Positions 52,017-64,000 of a stretch of DNA of 64,000 nt are shown piece after piece. This DNA is from Neurospora crassa OR74A (taxonomy: Eukaryota; Ascomycota; Sordariomycetes; Sordariales; Sordariaceae): the NCBI RefSeq assembly GCF_000182925.2, contig NC_026506.1, positions 744,001 to 808,000 on the forward strand. The letters run 5' to 3'. The first letter of the stretch is position 1. Each line of letters starts with the position of its first letter. The translations under genes and the position numbers were made by a program. Below the pieces are notes generated by a model. That model searched no databases and was not told where the DNA came from. It was given only the letters and a program-made list of their open reading frames with translations.

Positions 52017-54444
52017 CGGGGTTTTCCCTCTCGAACATGTCGATGCCCGCCCCCTTGTTCTTTCCTCTTCTTACCTCCTGTGAGTCTCTTCGGCCCCATG
52101 TTGTTTCATTTATTTTCTACTCTACTATTTTACCTTGCTGTTACGTTTATTTAAAAAGAGGGGGAAGGCAAGCTGGCTTGAAATTTTGGTTTTTTCTCTT
52201 ATTTCTCCCATTAACCTTTTTTTATTTTGTTGAAGATCAGGGCCTGATGAGGGCATCACGGATAGGCCATGGCGTCAGTAGGGCAATCGGAGTCTGGTTG
52301 GTCGGCGGTATAGGTCCATAGCATTTGATAGCGAGGGGCATCATTGTTCTTTACGTACGTATGTAGCATCAGCACTTGAAATGTGATGCGCAGCAGTTAT
52401 TTACTCTTGAAGACCCCCTCACAATCGCATCGTGAATGTAGTTGGTAACGAACCGGCTCTGGCAATGTTTTCCGTCGTGATAACTTCAGCAGCACTGTTA
52501 TTGCTTCCATTTCTAGAAGAACGCCAAAGCCCAGAAAAAATCTCCACAAGGGTGTTCCACTGCATATGCAGCCCATTTTCTGCCCTTGTAATTTGCTTGA
52601 CTCTATCCGCGAATGATTTCTCCCCGTTCGTCACTTGTCAGTCCCGTCGCAAAAGAGCCCTTTCTCCTCAGGGCGAGTCGTGAATGTTTACGTCATTTGC
52701 TAGAACCCGAAGCCCCTCTGCAGGGAAAAAGGGTCCCCATCATACTTGTAGAAATCCAGGAACAAGGTACACCAAAAGACTGTGACTGGATACCTACCTA
52801 GCCTATCTCACAACACACTTGGGTTGAGCTCAGTGGGACCCCATCAATTCTCATTATGTCAGTCAGGCACAATTCGTGGAGTGAATCCCTGATGATATAA
52901 CAATAGAGGGTTATATTGTTGGGCATGATTTCTTCCTCATCGGGAGACTGACTGGGCCCGGTCATAACACAAAGATGGAAAGGCAGCTTACTTGGTTTGT
53001 TTGAGAACTGCCCGCTTGGTTCCGGGAAAGGGGGATGCCGATGGATGAGTGATGGGCAGTGAGTGACATGACCTGGAGTCAAGTGGAACTTGACCTGAAT
53101 TGGGGGATCGTGCCAAGCCACCCACACGGCCTTTCGTCACCGCAGCAGCAGCGCCGCTCGCCCAGGATGGCGCAGGGCAATGACCAGACTCGGAGGGGTT
53201 GGTTACTAACACATGACAACTGAACTCAGGTAGGAAAACAATTCGGTAGTCATCGGCGGATATAAGGTACGCAAAGGAGAAATCAAAGGCTGACAGTGGG
53301 TAGGTTCCTGGGTTCGGATATTTGGACTACTTACAGCCCAGATAGTAGAGGTACATGACCCTGACATGATGATCGGCTACGGTATAAGCTGCCGAAAGGG
53401 GTCTAGCACTAACAGGCGGGTAATCTTGAAAAGATGATGGGAAGGGAACAGGAACAAGGACGACGATAGTGCCCTGTTGCTTGGGACCGAATCAACTGCG
53501 TAATCTCAACCTAGGTAGGTAGCCCAGGCTGGGAAGAGGGATTTCTACCTCTATGTACCTACCTACACTAGATACCCAACGATACATGAGTGTCCAAAAC
53601 AAGCTCGAATCCATACCTAAAGGCTGCTTGCTGGTGGTGGTTGGTTAGTAGTCTAGTGAGAGGTTTCTTTCTAACAAACCGATGGGAGTTCCTTGCGCAT
53701 TGGACTGGACCTGAACACTTGCTTGCGCGTCGCATCGTCACATTTGTAACAGTTGGTGGCCAACTGCCTGCTGAGCTTGGCCCCTCTCATTCAGGTCCCT
53801 CTTCCTTCTTCCACTTCTTCCGTCCTGTTCCTCCCAACATCGCCCTAATCACCTGCTCCCAATTGACGCCTCCTAACCTACCTACCTACCTAGGTTCACA
53901 CGCCAATCGTCCAACCTAGACTAATCTCCAAACATCCAATCCCTCCTCCACCCGGTCAACATCTTTTCCCACTCCCCCCGGCGCCGCTGTCCTGTTGACG
54001 GACGAGGATCCCCAGACGACCAATTTACCCCAGAGTTTAGAACAAGACCGACCTTGAACCTGCGCGCTCCAGACCACACACACGGCAAGACAAAGGCACA
54101 GCTTTTGGAACGGTACACACAACAAGCCAGCCGAGCGAATATAATTTGAAACCACGGCCTATCGTACCGAAGTACCTTGTGAGCGGCGTGGACCGATCGC
54201 CAAACCGTCGCACTACAACATCAACCACCTTCCCTGCCCGTCTGTAATTGCAATAGCTCCACTGCCGACTGATTGTAATCAGACGCTAACCACCGACCGA
54301 CGGCTTCCCGCGACACGCAACGAGAACTGTCCCGCTGAGCGAGACTCCCCCGACACAGCCTCTCATTCTTCTCTTTCCTTTTGACATCGATCCGATCTAT
54401 CAGCTTAGTAGCTTCTTCGACGTCGAAGAAGCCCGCCGCCCATC
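52017..54444. other. Intergenic region before the epsin gene
   Basis: No gene is supported. TAGGTA/TACCTA motifs cluster at 53345-53360, 53509-53575 and 53875-53895. The last 500 bases, C-rich, are probably the epsin leader. A 109-codon open frame at 53590 has no recognisable feature. Confidence 0.5.
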
Positions 54445-56572
54445 ATGTCCAAGGTAATTCGCAGCGTCAAAAACGTCACAAAGGGTTACTCGGCCGCCCA
54501 GGTCAAAGTGCGCGATGGTGGGTCATTCCTCGCTCTCTTTCTGCTGTCGCTACTGCCTCCATCCTTCTCCCACCCACTGCGCTTCTCCCGCTGCGGTGAT
54601 GATGCCATGTCGTCCTTGGCATTGTGCGCTTCCAACTGGCTCGCTGGCCGACAGCCACACATCACCACCTCGTTTGGAGACATGGCTTGGCTGACATTGA
54701 CGCTTTTGATCGATTATAGCGACAAGTAACGACCCATGGGGACCTACAGGAACCCAGATGGGGCAAATCGCCCAGATGACGTACGGCACGTAAGTTCACC
54801 GTCTCGAGTTCCTCAAGCGACTACACCGGGTTCCCGTTAGTGACTTGTTGTACCAACTGCAGAAGCACCGAGTTCTACGAAATCATGGACATGCTCGACA
54901 AGCGACTGAACGATAAGGGCAAGAACTGGCGTCACGTCCTGAAGGCATTGAAGGTTATGGACTACATTTTGCACGAGGGATCCGAGATGGTGGTGACGTG
55001 GGCCAAGCAGAACATCTTTATTATCAAGACACTGCGCGAGTTCCAATACATTGACGAGGAGGGCAAGGACGTTGGAAACAACGGTAGGGAACACACGCCA
55101 ATTGGAGGCCTTGTTTTCAGTATGCTGACGTTCTACTACCAGTCCGTGTCGCCGCCAAGGATCTTACTGCGCTGCTCCTAGACGAGGAGAGATTGCGCGA
55201 GGAGCGTACTGACCGAAGAGCCTGGAAATCGCGTATGCAGTACGGAGAGGAGATGCCCCAGCACCACGCCGAACCGTCGCGTCCCCGCCCCCGGCAGCAT
55301 AGAGCACAGTATGCCGACGAGGACGATGCAGAGTACAAGTTGGCGATTGAAGCGAGCAAACACCAAGAGGAGGAAGACAGGAAGCGACGTGAGAGGGCTC
55401 TCGCCGAGGTGGACGACGATGATCTCGCCAAAGCCATCAAGCTCAGCAAGGAAGAGGAGGAGCGAAGGCGACGGGAGCTCGAGGAGACGAATGCCGCGGC
55501 TTTGTTTGATGATACCCCAGCGCAGACGACCCAGCCTCAGTTCACCGGTTTCAACCAAGGCTATCAGCAAGGCAGTGCGGTGGATTTCTTTGCTAACCCA
55601 CTTGATCAGAACCAGCTGCAGGCTCAACAAACTGCTTACATGAACAATGCATTCACCGGGTACGGGCAGCAACCAATGGGATATCAGCAGACGGGATACC
55701 AGAACGGCTTCCAGAACGGCTTCCAGCCCCAGCCTACCGGCATTTACGATCCTTACGGTCAACAGCAGCAGCAGCAACAGCCCCAAGGATTCATGGCCCA
55801 GCCAACGGGCTACAACCCATACGCGAACCAGCAGCAACAGCAGCCCCAATTCGACAACTCCTCGTCGACGTTGCAGCCCGGTAGTAACAACCCTTGGGCC
55901 AGCAACAACAACAACAACAGCCAGCAGTCAGCCATCAAGCCAATGCCGACAGGATCGAACAACCCATTCGCGCAAAAGTCACCGTACAAGGCGCCATCGA
56001 TGCCGGCATTGAGCAGCCTCCCCGAGCAAAAGACACTATCGTCCTTCCCCCAGATCTCCGTTACTTCCTCTAATTCGCCATTTAATACCTTTGGCTCGCA
56101 GTCCCAGCAACAGCAGCAGCCCCAGCAGCAACAACCTCAGTTTCAACAGCAACCGCAACAGCCCCAGCGAGAACTCAGCGAGCATGAGCAGAAGCTCAAC
56201 GCCCTGCTCGCCAGCGGAGAGGGCATGGACACGTTCGGCAACACGGGTAATCTCCGTATTCCGGCACAACATACCGCCCCTGGAACGTTTGTCAACAGTG
56301 CAGGTGCTGGCCTGAACAAGATCACGACCGAGGCGACGGGCAACAACCCTTTCTTGAAGCAGCAGTTCACGGGCTTGCCGACTATATCGTACGGAGGTCA
56401 GCAGATGCCTGCGGCGACGGGGCCGGCCGGTATGGGCATGAACATGGGTTACGGCGGCATGAACGGGGGATATCAGCAGCAGCAGATGGGTAGCAGCAAC
56501 CCATTTGCGGCGGGTGGTCAGCAACAGCAAAGGCAACAGCAGGGTGGCCAGGGTGATTTGATCTCTTTCTAG
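54445..56572 (+). CDS. ENT1: Epsin (ENTH-domain endocytic adaptor, Ent1/2 type)
   Basis: Four exons, 54445-54517, 54720-54789, 54863-55083 and 55143-56572, encode 597 residues. The ENTH domain (residues 1-135) starts MSKVIRSVKNVTKGYSAAQV, then ATSNDPWGPTGTQMGQIAQM, YEIMDMLDKRLNDKGKNWRH and VRVAAKDLTALLLDEERLRE; it binds PI(4,5)P2 at the plasma membrane. Two ubiquitin-interacting motifs follow (DDAEYKLAIEASKHQEE and DDDLAKAIKLSKEEEE). The rest is Gln/Pro/Asn-rich and carries NPF motifs for EH-domain partners (NNPFAQ, NNPFLKQ, SNPFAAG) and two NNPW-like sites. The last residues GDLISF form a clathrin box. This is the full epsin set, so a role in clathrin-mediated endocytosis is secure. The three introns fall in the ENTH part, and the first exon ends within codon 25. 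Confidence 0.95.
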
Positions 56573-58781
56573 GAGGAGGGAGATGAAGACGGTGGCGGTG
56601 GCAAGAGTGCTCAAAGGTCGAGCAACTGAGTAGAAGGGGCCTGAATAGCGAAAGAGGTGGAGAAACAACCTAGGGAATCGGGAGCACACAGGGATTGAGA
56701 GCAAGGTGTGTGAGAGAGAGGAACAGAGTTATTGGATTGGGAAGTGGCTCTAAAACTCTGACTGCGTTGTTGTTGATTTCATGGTGTATAGGGTTGGGAT
56801 TTTGTTTGTATGGTATTATTCTAGAGACCCCCCAGTTAACTTTTTCTTTATCGTTTCAAAGACGCATTATTACACGAGTGTTCAACGTTTCTACGTTCAT
56901 GGTTTGTGTTTGGGGGTGTAGATAGAGTCCAGTCGCTATTCGACCTCAACATAAGTAGAGTGGCACGGCTGATTTCAAGGCACCAAGGGGAAAGAAGTGA
57001 TCAGCGCGACGAGCTACCTCTAGCCGAGTAACTTCAAGCAGGCACTGGTGATAACGGCAAGAGACAAACTGAAATAATAAGAAATCCACGGAACGTATCT
57101 GAGATTTCGATACTCTGCAATGTCTGAGACAGCACAATCACACCAGAACGACCGAGAAGACGAGAACAGCGAACTGTCCAACACCGGGGGATTTATACCC
57201 CATTTCAAACCGGTCACCAACTTCAACTCACGTCATCTTCTTTATCGTTGCTCCCGTCATCCTGAAACATTAAAACAGCACCAAGATCTCCCAAAGTGAG
57301 GCTATCAGCAGAGAATGTCGGCTCACAACATATACAATTTCCTCTGAGTGGTCGAACGCGCTGTGACCTGTTAGTGATTGTTAAGCAATCCCGCAAGGCA
57401 GACTGGCTTTATTAATAAGCTCGGCCTCTATTAGCCAACCAGGTCGCTAAATTGAGGTGACTAGGCGCAAAGAGGCCAGGCAACTGCGCCGGATGTAGCA
57501 CCACGTGATTGAGGAAGTGAGATGAGATGACCAACTGGTGTCGTCGGGCTGTCGGACGAGAGGAGACTTGGGAGAGTTTGGGAAAGTATAAAGAGCTGGC
57601 AGAGTTGCCTTGAAATGTTTGTTCGCTAGAGTCATCCATCATCATCTTCTTTTACAACTTCATCTTTTTTCTTCCTGACTGACTGTTGCCTTGTTGCCAG
57701 TCTATCTGTGTCTCTGCCGGGTCTGTTCAAAGTGTCATTGATTTGAATGTTACGGTTGTTACCTTTGACCAATTATCATCAGGTGGTCATAGCTTCCGTT
57801 TTTCCCTCTTGCGTGGTCCAACTGCCTGCGCGGGCGAAAATGGTGCACGAGCCATTTCCCGCTGTTTAAGAATCCAGTTGGACTAGAGAATCATCCACAT
57901 TGTATGATTGGTTGGAGGACAGACTAAGAGTGGATCCTCAGTTCTTGGCTTGAGCCCGGCCGCTGTTGTTCCCCTGCAAATTTGACGAGTCGCCCAGGTT
58001 CCCTTCTGTCTCAGTCTCCAAGTTCTCTCGCTGCTGCCCGTTGTGTTGGTCTGTGTTTTCCAGGCTGTCGGTCTGGAGTCCATCGGCTTGAAAGTGTGTC
58101 GTTCCGTTGTCGTTCACCACTCTCATCGCGCCTTCACCACCCGACCGGATTCAGCCAAGCACTGCTCACTGACTGCCTCACAGAGCAGAACGGAACAAGG
58201 CGTTGAAAGAAACCCTTCAAGAACCAACTGAAGGAGGTGGTCCACGCTTTGCGATATCTCAGCTGGCTACCTTACACTATTCACCCTTTTTCTAGCCTTT
58301 GGCTTCACCGCTATTCTTTGATCTTTAGTTCTGTTTTGACCAGCCCATTATCAACAAATCTCTATAGTCGAGGCTCAGCTATTTGTGGTGTTTTCTGCCG
58401 GCCTCTTTCCCCCCCCCTCTCCTCCCCCCCCCAAAAATACTCGCGCACCAGGGTATCGTCAGTCAACCCGTCCATCGCCTGACCCCCCCCCCCCCCCCCG
58501 ACCGTCGGTTTTTTTTGGACCAACGCGTCAAAGGGTGCCACTTCGCGCATCCAAGACATTTCTTCTCCCCACACCCACAACATCCAACATTCGCATCCAC
58601 ATTTCAATCCATACATCAGTCTGCATCGATTGATCAACAACAAACAAGTGCATCACCACCAAAGCTAAAAAAACCGACCACATCACTCAACGCCTCCACC
58701 CCCATTGTGCGCCCAACGCGCGAATCATCGATTTGTTTCCCCGTCCCTCTGCCGCCGACTTGACGGCGCGAGAAGGACAAC
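56573..58781. other. Intergenic region and Nup98-96 leader
   Basis: No gene is supported. Pyrimidine-rich sequence with C runs, including C17 at 58483-58499, precedes the nucleoporin start and is probably its leader. Small frames lack recognisable features. Confidence 0.5.
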
Positions 58782-61700
58782 ATGTCATTCTTTGGCGGCG
58801 GTGGCTTCGGCCAGAATACTAACACAGGCTCCGGCTTTGGCTCGAGTGGCTTCGGCACCAACACCGGCACCACTGGCACAGGTATGTTTACTTCTTATTC
58901 CCCTCCCCTTCGTCGAACGTCGTTATCGTCGACTCCCTCTTTCGGAGCTCCAAGCTTCCCTCGCTTCTCTACTGCGTCATACTCCGCACGCGGTCCCATG
59001 CGAAAGCTAACATGCGACCTCGTCGTCCAGGTTTCGGCGCAGCCACTACTGGATTCGGTGCCCCCGCGCAAACAGGCACCACCGGCGGTGGCCTCTTCGG
59101 CAGCGGCACTACTGGCACGACAGGTGGTGGCTTCGGCACCAACACGGCGGGCGGCTTTGGCACCGGTGGCGGATTTGGAGCTAAGCCTGCCTTTGGATCT
59201 ACCCCTGCGACTACTGGCGGAGGTCTCTTCGGATCTTCCACGACTGCGACCACCGGCACTGGCGGCTTTGGCAGCACAGGCTTCGGCTCGAATACCGCGA
59301 CCACCGGCACAGGCTTTGGATCTGGTGGTGGTTTGTTCGGCGCTAACAAGCCTGCGACCACCACCGGCTTTGGCGCTCCCGCAACTACTGGTGGGTTCGG
59401 CGCCACCAACACCACCGGCGGCTCTCTCTTCGGCGGCGGCGGTACTACCAGCGCCTTCGGTTCCGCCAACAACCCCGGCATCGGCACCAATGTTCCCGAC
59501 CCCCCGGGCACCGCGATCGTCCCCTTCGCTCCTTTTCAAGAAAAGGAAGCCAACGGGTCTCAGGTCTCGTTCCAGAACATCTGTTTTATGGATGCTTACA
59601 AGAAGTGGTCCCCCGAAGAGTTGAGATTGGTCGATTATCAGCAAGGAAGGAGATTCGGTGGTCAGGGCGGCACTGGTGCTTTCGGAACCTCTACCTTTGG
59701 ATCGACTGGCTTCGGCGCCAACACTGGCACGACTGGCGGTTTCGGCAGCGGCACCACCACTACCGGCGGCGGCGGCCTGTTCGGCAGCGGCACTACTGGC
59801 ACGACGGGTGGCTTCGGCTCTTCGACCACGGCGAATACTGGAGGCTTCGGCTCTCAGACGACGGGGGGTTTGTTCGGTCAGCAGAACAAGCCCGCCACTG
59901 GTGGCCTTTTCGGATCGAGCACGACGACTCCTGCCACCGGCACTGGCCTCTTTGGTAGCGGCGGTACGACGGGAGGATTTGGCTCTGGCACTGGCACGAC
60001 GACCACCGGCTTCGGTCAAAACACTGGTACTACTGGCGGCGGTCTTTTTGGGCAGCAAGCTGCTAAGCCTGCCGGCTTCGGCTTTGGAACTACTGGCGCT
60101 ACCACCGGGACCGGCACCAGCACGGGCACTGGCTTTGGTTCGGGTACAACCGGTGGCTTTGGCACTACGGGCACCCAAGGCACTGGTGGAGGTCTGTTCG
60201 GAAACACTGCTCAGCAGAACACTGGTGCTACCGGCGGTGGCCTCTTTGGTAACCAGCAACAAACCCAACAACAACCCGCAAGCACGGGTTTCGGTGGCTT
60301 CGGTACTCAACAGCAGCCTGCTACAGGAGGCGGTTTGTTCGGCAACACCCAGGCAAAGCCCGCTGGTGGCCTTTTCGGCAGTGGCACTACTACTGCTCCT
60401 GCTACTGGTGGTGGTCTCTTTGGCACTGGCGGGACCACGGGTGGTTTCGGTCAGCCGAGCACCACTCAGGCTTCTGGTGGGTTGTTTGGTGCTAAGCCTG
60501 CGGCTACGACTGGCACTGGTCTGTTTGGAACCACCCCGGCTCAGCCTGCTGCCACCGGTGGACTCTTTGGCGGCCTTGGTACTCAGCAGACTCAGCAGCC
60601 TGCCACGGGAGGCGGCTTGTTCGGCACTGCCAACAACCAGGCGAAGCCCGCGGGTAGTCTCTTCGGCTCGGCTCCCGCTGCTGGCGGTGGCCTCTTCGGT
60701 AGCGCCCCTGCCCAGCAGAACACCGGCTTGTTTGGACAGACCAACACTCAGCAGCAGGCTGGTGGTCTTGGAACCTCCCTTCTCGGAGGCGCCCAAAACC
60801 AGCAAGCTCCCCAGGCCTTCTCTGCGGGTATCAACGATATCAACGCTTATGGCGCTGCCACGTTGTTCTCTAACCTGCCTGACAACCAAATCCAGAACCC
60901 TGGTCCGCTCGCCACCCCCCTCAACGGTACTTCCAAGGCCAAGAGCCGCTCGATCCTGCCCATGTACAAGCTGAGCCCGGCGAATGCCTCTCGGATGGTT
61001 ACGCCCCAGAAGAGGGGTTTCGGGTTCAACTACAGCACCTATTCCTCCCCGGTTAGCACCCCCGGCGGGTTGGGACAGAGTCTCTTGGCTGGTAGCGTCA
61101 ACCGCGGTCTTGGAAAGCCCGTCTCCACCACTAACCTCCGCCGTACCTTCAATGCTGAGGACAGCATTCTCACCCCCGGTGCTTTCTCGGCGAACAACAA
61201 CAACCGTCTGCTTGGCTGCAGCCACAAGAAGCTTATCATCAACAAGGACATGCGCAGCGACTTGTTCCAGTCTCCGGCGGCCAAGGGCAAGCTTCTGCAG
61301 GACGGCAACAGCACCAGTGCCCGTAAGTTGACCAAGAGAGTCAGCTTCGACACCAGCAACGTTGAGGCGACCCAGAACGGTGCTGCCTCGCAGCAGGAGT
61401 TCCACGATCTTGACGATGACAGTGACTTGGGCTTCCTGAAGCCTTCCTCTGCCAATGGCCGCACTAATGGCGCTGTCAACGGCTCCAAGGCTTCCGATGC
61501 CTCCCCCGAGATGGAGCAGGTCAAGGGCAACGAGCTTGCCATTGTTCCCGAGGAGTCTTCTATCGCGTCTCCTTCTAGTGTCGACGCCAAGCCTGTCAAG
61601 CAGGTCGATGCTGGCTCTTACTGGATGTCGCCCAAGCTGGAGGAGATCCAGGCCATGAACAGGGTACAGCGCCAGAGCGTTGTTGACTTTACGGTTGGTC

Positions 61701-64000
61701 GTGAGAATGTCGGAAGTGTCCGTTTCAAGGTCCCCGTTGACCTCAGCAACATTGACGTCGAGAACTTGTATGACAACATTGTCCTCTTGGTGCCGCGCTC
61801 CTGCACCGTTTATCCCAACGCCGCCACCAAGCCCCCGGTCGGCAAGGGCCTGAACGTTCCCGCGTTGATCTCGCTCGAGCACAGCTACCCTCGTGGCGGA
61901 CTTCGTGTCGGCGGCCGTCGCCTTGAGAAACACATCGAAAGACTGAAGACGATCACAGATACCATTTTCGAGAGCTACGATATTCCCACTGGTGTTTGGT
62001 CCTTCTCCGTTGAACACTTCACCACCTACGGTCTTGTTGATGACGATGAGGACTCCGAGGATGAAGAGATCACCGAGGTTGAGCCTACTCCGCGCCCTTC
62101 GACCGAGGCCGTTGTTGTTAAGAATGAATTCACCTCACCCGAAGTCGACCCCGATGACACCTTCGAATATAGGCACAGCACCGGCCGTCGCGCCATCCCC
62201 GGCGCCTTTGACCAGCGCGCCATGTACGATGATGAAGAGCTTTTAGATGCCGATCAGCAGCAGGGTATGCACTCCTCTCACCCCAAAGGAGCCGATGCTC
62301 CGTTGCCGTCTCGGGAGTGGCCTGACGATGAGAGTATGGTGGATGGACAGGACGCGTACGATCCCGATGCTGAGAAGTCATCCCAGCTTGACCACGAAGA
62401 GCAATACGACCTCGCCCTCGCCCAGATCGCCGACAACACCAACAACGTTCCCGCCGGTGTCCTCAGAGCGCGGATGAGAGCCGCTAAGAGATCGACAGCC
62501 CCTACTAAGATCGAGGTTGCCGGTGGTGATGATTGGACACAGATTCTGCAGGCGAGCGTGCGGGCGCCAAGGACGGTAGATCGGAACTTGCTACGGGAAC
62601 AAAACGAGTCGGGCGAGGCATGGGAGGCCAAAGAGAGCGGAAGTCCTGCTCCCCGCGAGCCAGTTGTGCATGAAGGGCAAGGGTTCGCGACGAGCATTGA
62701 CTTGATGAAGTCGCTTTTCGAGCAGGCAAGGGGCCCAGCTCAGCCTGCCCCTCCAACAGGGGGGTTCCTGAAGGTTGGTGCTTAGCCTGTTTCTCCTTTC
62801 CTTACCTTACAAGCTTCCTTTTTCTTCTGATGTGTCGTCTGCTGCTCAAGCTTGGTCTATGTGTCTTGTGAAGCTTGCACGGCTATTTTGTACCTTACTA
62901 CCTTTCTATTCGCCTACACTATTTGTTGTTTGAATACAGACTAAGACTTTCTCTTGCTTTATAGTGGCCGTACCAAAAGCTCGATAAGGGTGATGATGAA
63001 GCCGCCGCCCCTGCTCCCCGTGCCACCTGGGGTCCTAACGAGCTCTTGATCACCACTGCCAATGACGAAGCTAGCCTTATCCCCGTCGAGGGTGGTGCCT
63101 CTGCCTCGGAAACCAAGACAGCCCTCAATAAGCTCCAGCAGTATATTGAGACTACTAACGCCCACCACGATGTTCCTCTGAATGAACTGAAGGATCTTAC
63201 TGAGAACGATCCTGTCTGGGACTTGGCTTTCCTTCTTGCCAATGACGAGGCTGAGCTTCCCGCTTTCTGGAAGAAGTTGGTCGCTGCGGATACTGACCGC
63301 TTGCTTAAGGAGGCGTCTACTCCGGAGGAGAAGGCTATCATTCTTCTCGCCGGTAACCGCATCTCTGATGCCTGCGACCAATTGATTGGCGGCAAGGACT
63401 TCCGCCTCGCCACTCTTCTTTCCACCATCGGTTCCCAGAGCAAGGACCTGAAGACCCAGTTGGATGACTGGAGAGAAGCGAATGTCTTGTCTGAGATGTC
63501 TGAGCCTATTCGTGCTCTCTACGAGCTCCTCTCTGGCAATGCCTGCGTTTGCGCTGGTGTCAAGGATGCCCCCATTGAGAGCCGTGCTTCCTCTTTTACA
63601 ATTGCTGAGCGCTTCAACCTCAGCTGGATGCAATCCTTCGGTCTGCGTCTCTTTTACAACAGCAAGACGGCCGATGGTGAGCTCGACGTTTCCAAGGCCA
63701 TCTACGCTTTCCAGGACGATATCGAGCAAGACAAGGAGCCTGAACCTGAGAGCCCCTTGTGGACTCTCCTCAAGACCTTCGCTACCCGTGAGTTCAACTG
63801 GGCGGAGTCCGACCGTCTCGGCTGGCTGCTCACCCGCTCCATTTACTTCACCCACCTCATTTCCTTTGGCCCCGACGCCGAGCAAAAGCTCGACCAGGCC
63901 TCCGTCTCCTTTGCCTCCTCGCTTACCGCCCAAGGCCACTGGGTTCCCGCCACTTTTGTCCTCCTCACACTTTCCGACCCTGTCGCCCGCGAGACAGCCA
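58782..64000 (+). CDS. nup98: Nup98-Nup96 nucleoporin precursor (Nup145 type), 3' partial
   Basis: Exons 58782-58881, 59031-62773 and 62965 onward; the gene runs off the window. The N-terminal 850 residues hold dozens of FG and GLFG repeats (GGGLFGSGTTGTTGG), the permeability barrier of the nuclear pore. They are interrupted near residues 190-245 by a Gle2-binding (GLEBS) motif with SFQNICFMDAYKKWSPEELR. The autoproteolytic domain follows at about 893-1036 (YWMSPKLEEIQAMNRVQRQS; VPRSCTVYPNAATKPP) and ends HFTTYGLVDDD. Cleavage is expected between Phe1030 and Thr1031, releasing Nup98 and the helical Nup96, a part of the Y complex. Exon 3 codes for the Nup96 helical region (WPYQKLDKGDDE, WADFELLS-like helices not fully visible). 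The reverse strand is open for 1040 codons because of codon bias. Confidence 0.95.

Noticed and set aside
53590-53919. Plus-strand frame of 109 codons
   Set aside because: Rests partly on repetitive TACCTA sequence and shows no conserved feature.
58895-62017. Minus-strand open frame of 1040 codons across the nucleoporin gene
   Set aside because: It mirrors the FG-repeat exon, where strong codon bias keeps the reverse strand open. No domain, and the plus strand is clearly Nup98.
1-64000. tRNA, 5S rRNA, CRISPR or transposon-like features
   Set aside because: I looked for T-loop-like GTTCGA motifs, a dispersed 5S gene, regular spaced repeats and transposase or reverse transcriptase motifs and saw none that hold up.

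Overview
The window is about 64 kb of nuclear DNA from a filamentous ascomycete, most likely the Neurospora/Sordaria clade of Sordariales. The reasons are short GT-AG introns with CTAAC/CTGAC-type branch sites, C-rich third codon positions, Gln- and Ser-rich proteins, long pyrimidine-rich leaders, and recurring intergenic motifs of the GAGGTA/TAGGTA type. This placement is inferred from sequence character and protein resemblance; no database search was run. I see no transposon, provirus, CRISPR array, rRNA or convincing tRNA gene.

Layout, left to right. A partial hydrolase/CorA-like membrane protein gene (1-3866, +). Mitochondrial ETF-ubiquinone oxidoreductase (5484-7504, +). A 6.9-kb stretch without recognisable genes, rich in homopolymers, ending in what looks like the promoter and a 1.3-kb leader of the TATA-binding protein gene (14435-15403, +). 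A FAD amine oxidase (16472-17980, -). A U2SURP/SR140-type splicing factor (20443-23004, +) followed by a striking inverted repeat. A copper-fist regulator (24315-26264, +). A four-TM MARVEL-like protein with a repetitive tail (27491-29635, -). EFM7/Nnt1 methyltransferase (31216-32064, -), divergent from an RS-rich protein (32888-34156, +). A small Ser-rich membrane protein (34967-35683, +). An ornithine cyclodeaminase-like protein (36607-38229, -). A beta-carbonic anhydrase (40170-40927, -). Ribosomal protein eL8 (43283-44466, -), divergent from tRNA thiolase Ncs6 (45014-46225, +). The complex I MWFE subunit (46469-47004, -), divergent from a PHD-MYST acetyltransferase of Sas3 type (47979-51695, +). 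Epsin (54445-56572, +). The Nup98-Nup96 precursor (58782 to the window edge, +).

Most genes are conserved housekeeping genes with no operon-like logic. Several divergent pairs may share promoters (eL8/Ncs6, EFM7/RS protein, MWFE/Sas3). Three of those six products act in translation (eL8, Ncs6, EFM7). Intron positions were set by reading splice sites and joining frames to restore conserved motifs, and every coding join listed keeps the frame.

The best leads are non-standard features around ordinary genes. These are a 60-bp-class inverted repeat just after the splicing-factor gene, a 106-codon in-frame open stretch with an AT-hook-like core after the Sas3 stop, a similar open extension after the cyclodeaminase-like gene, a GC-AG intron, a four-copy motif in the MARVEL tail, and intergenic GAGGTA palindromes.
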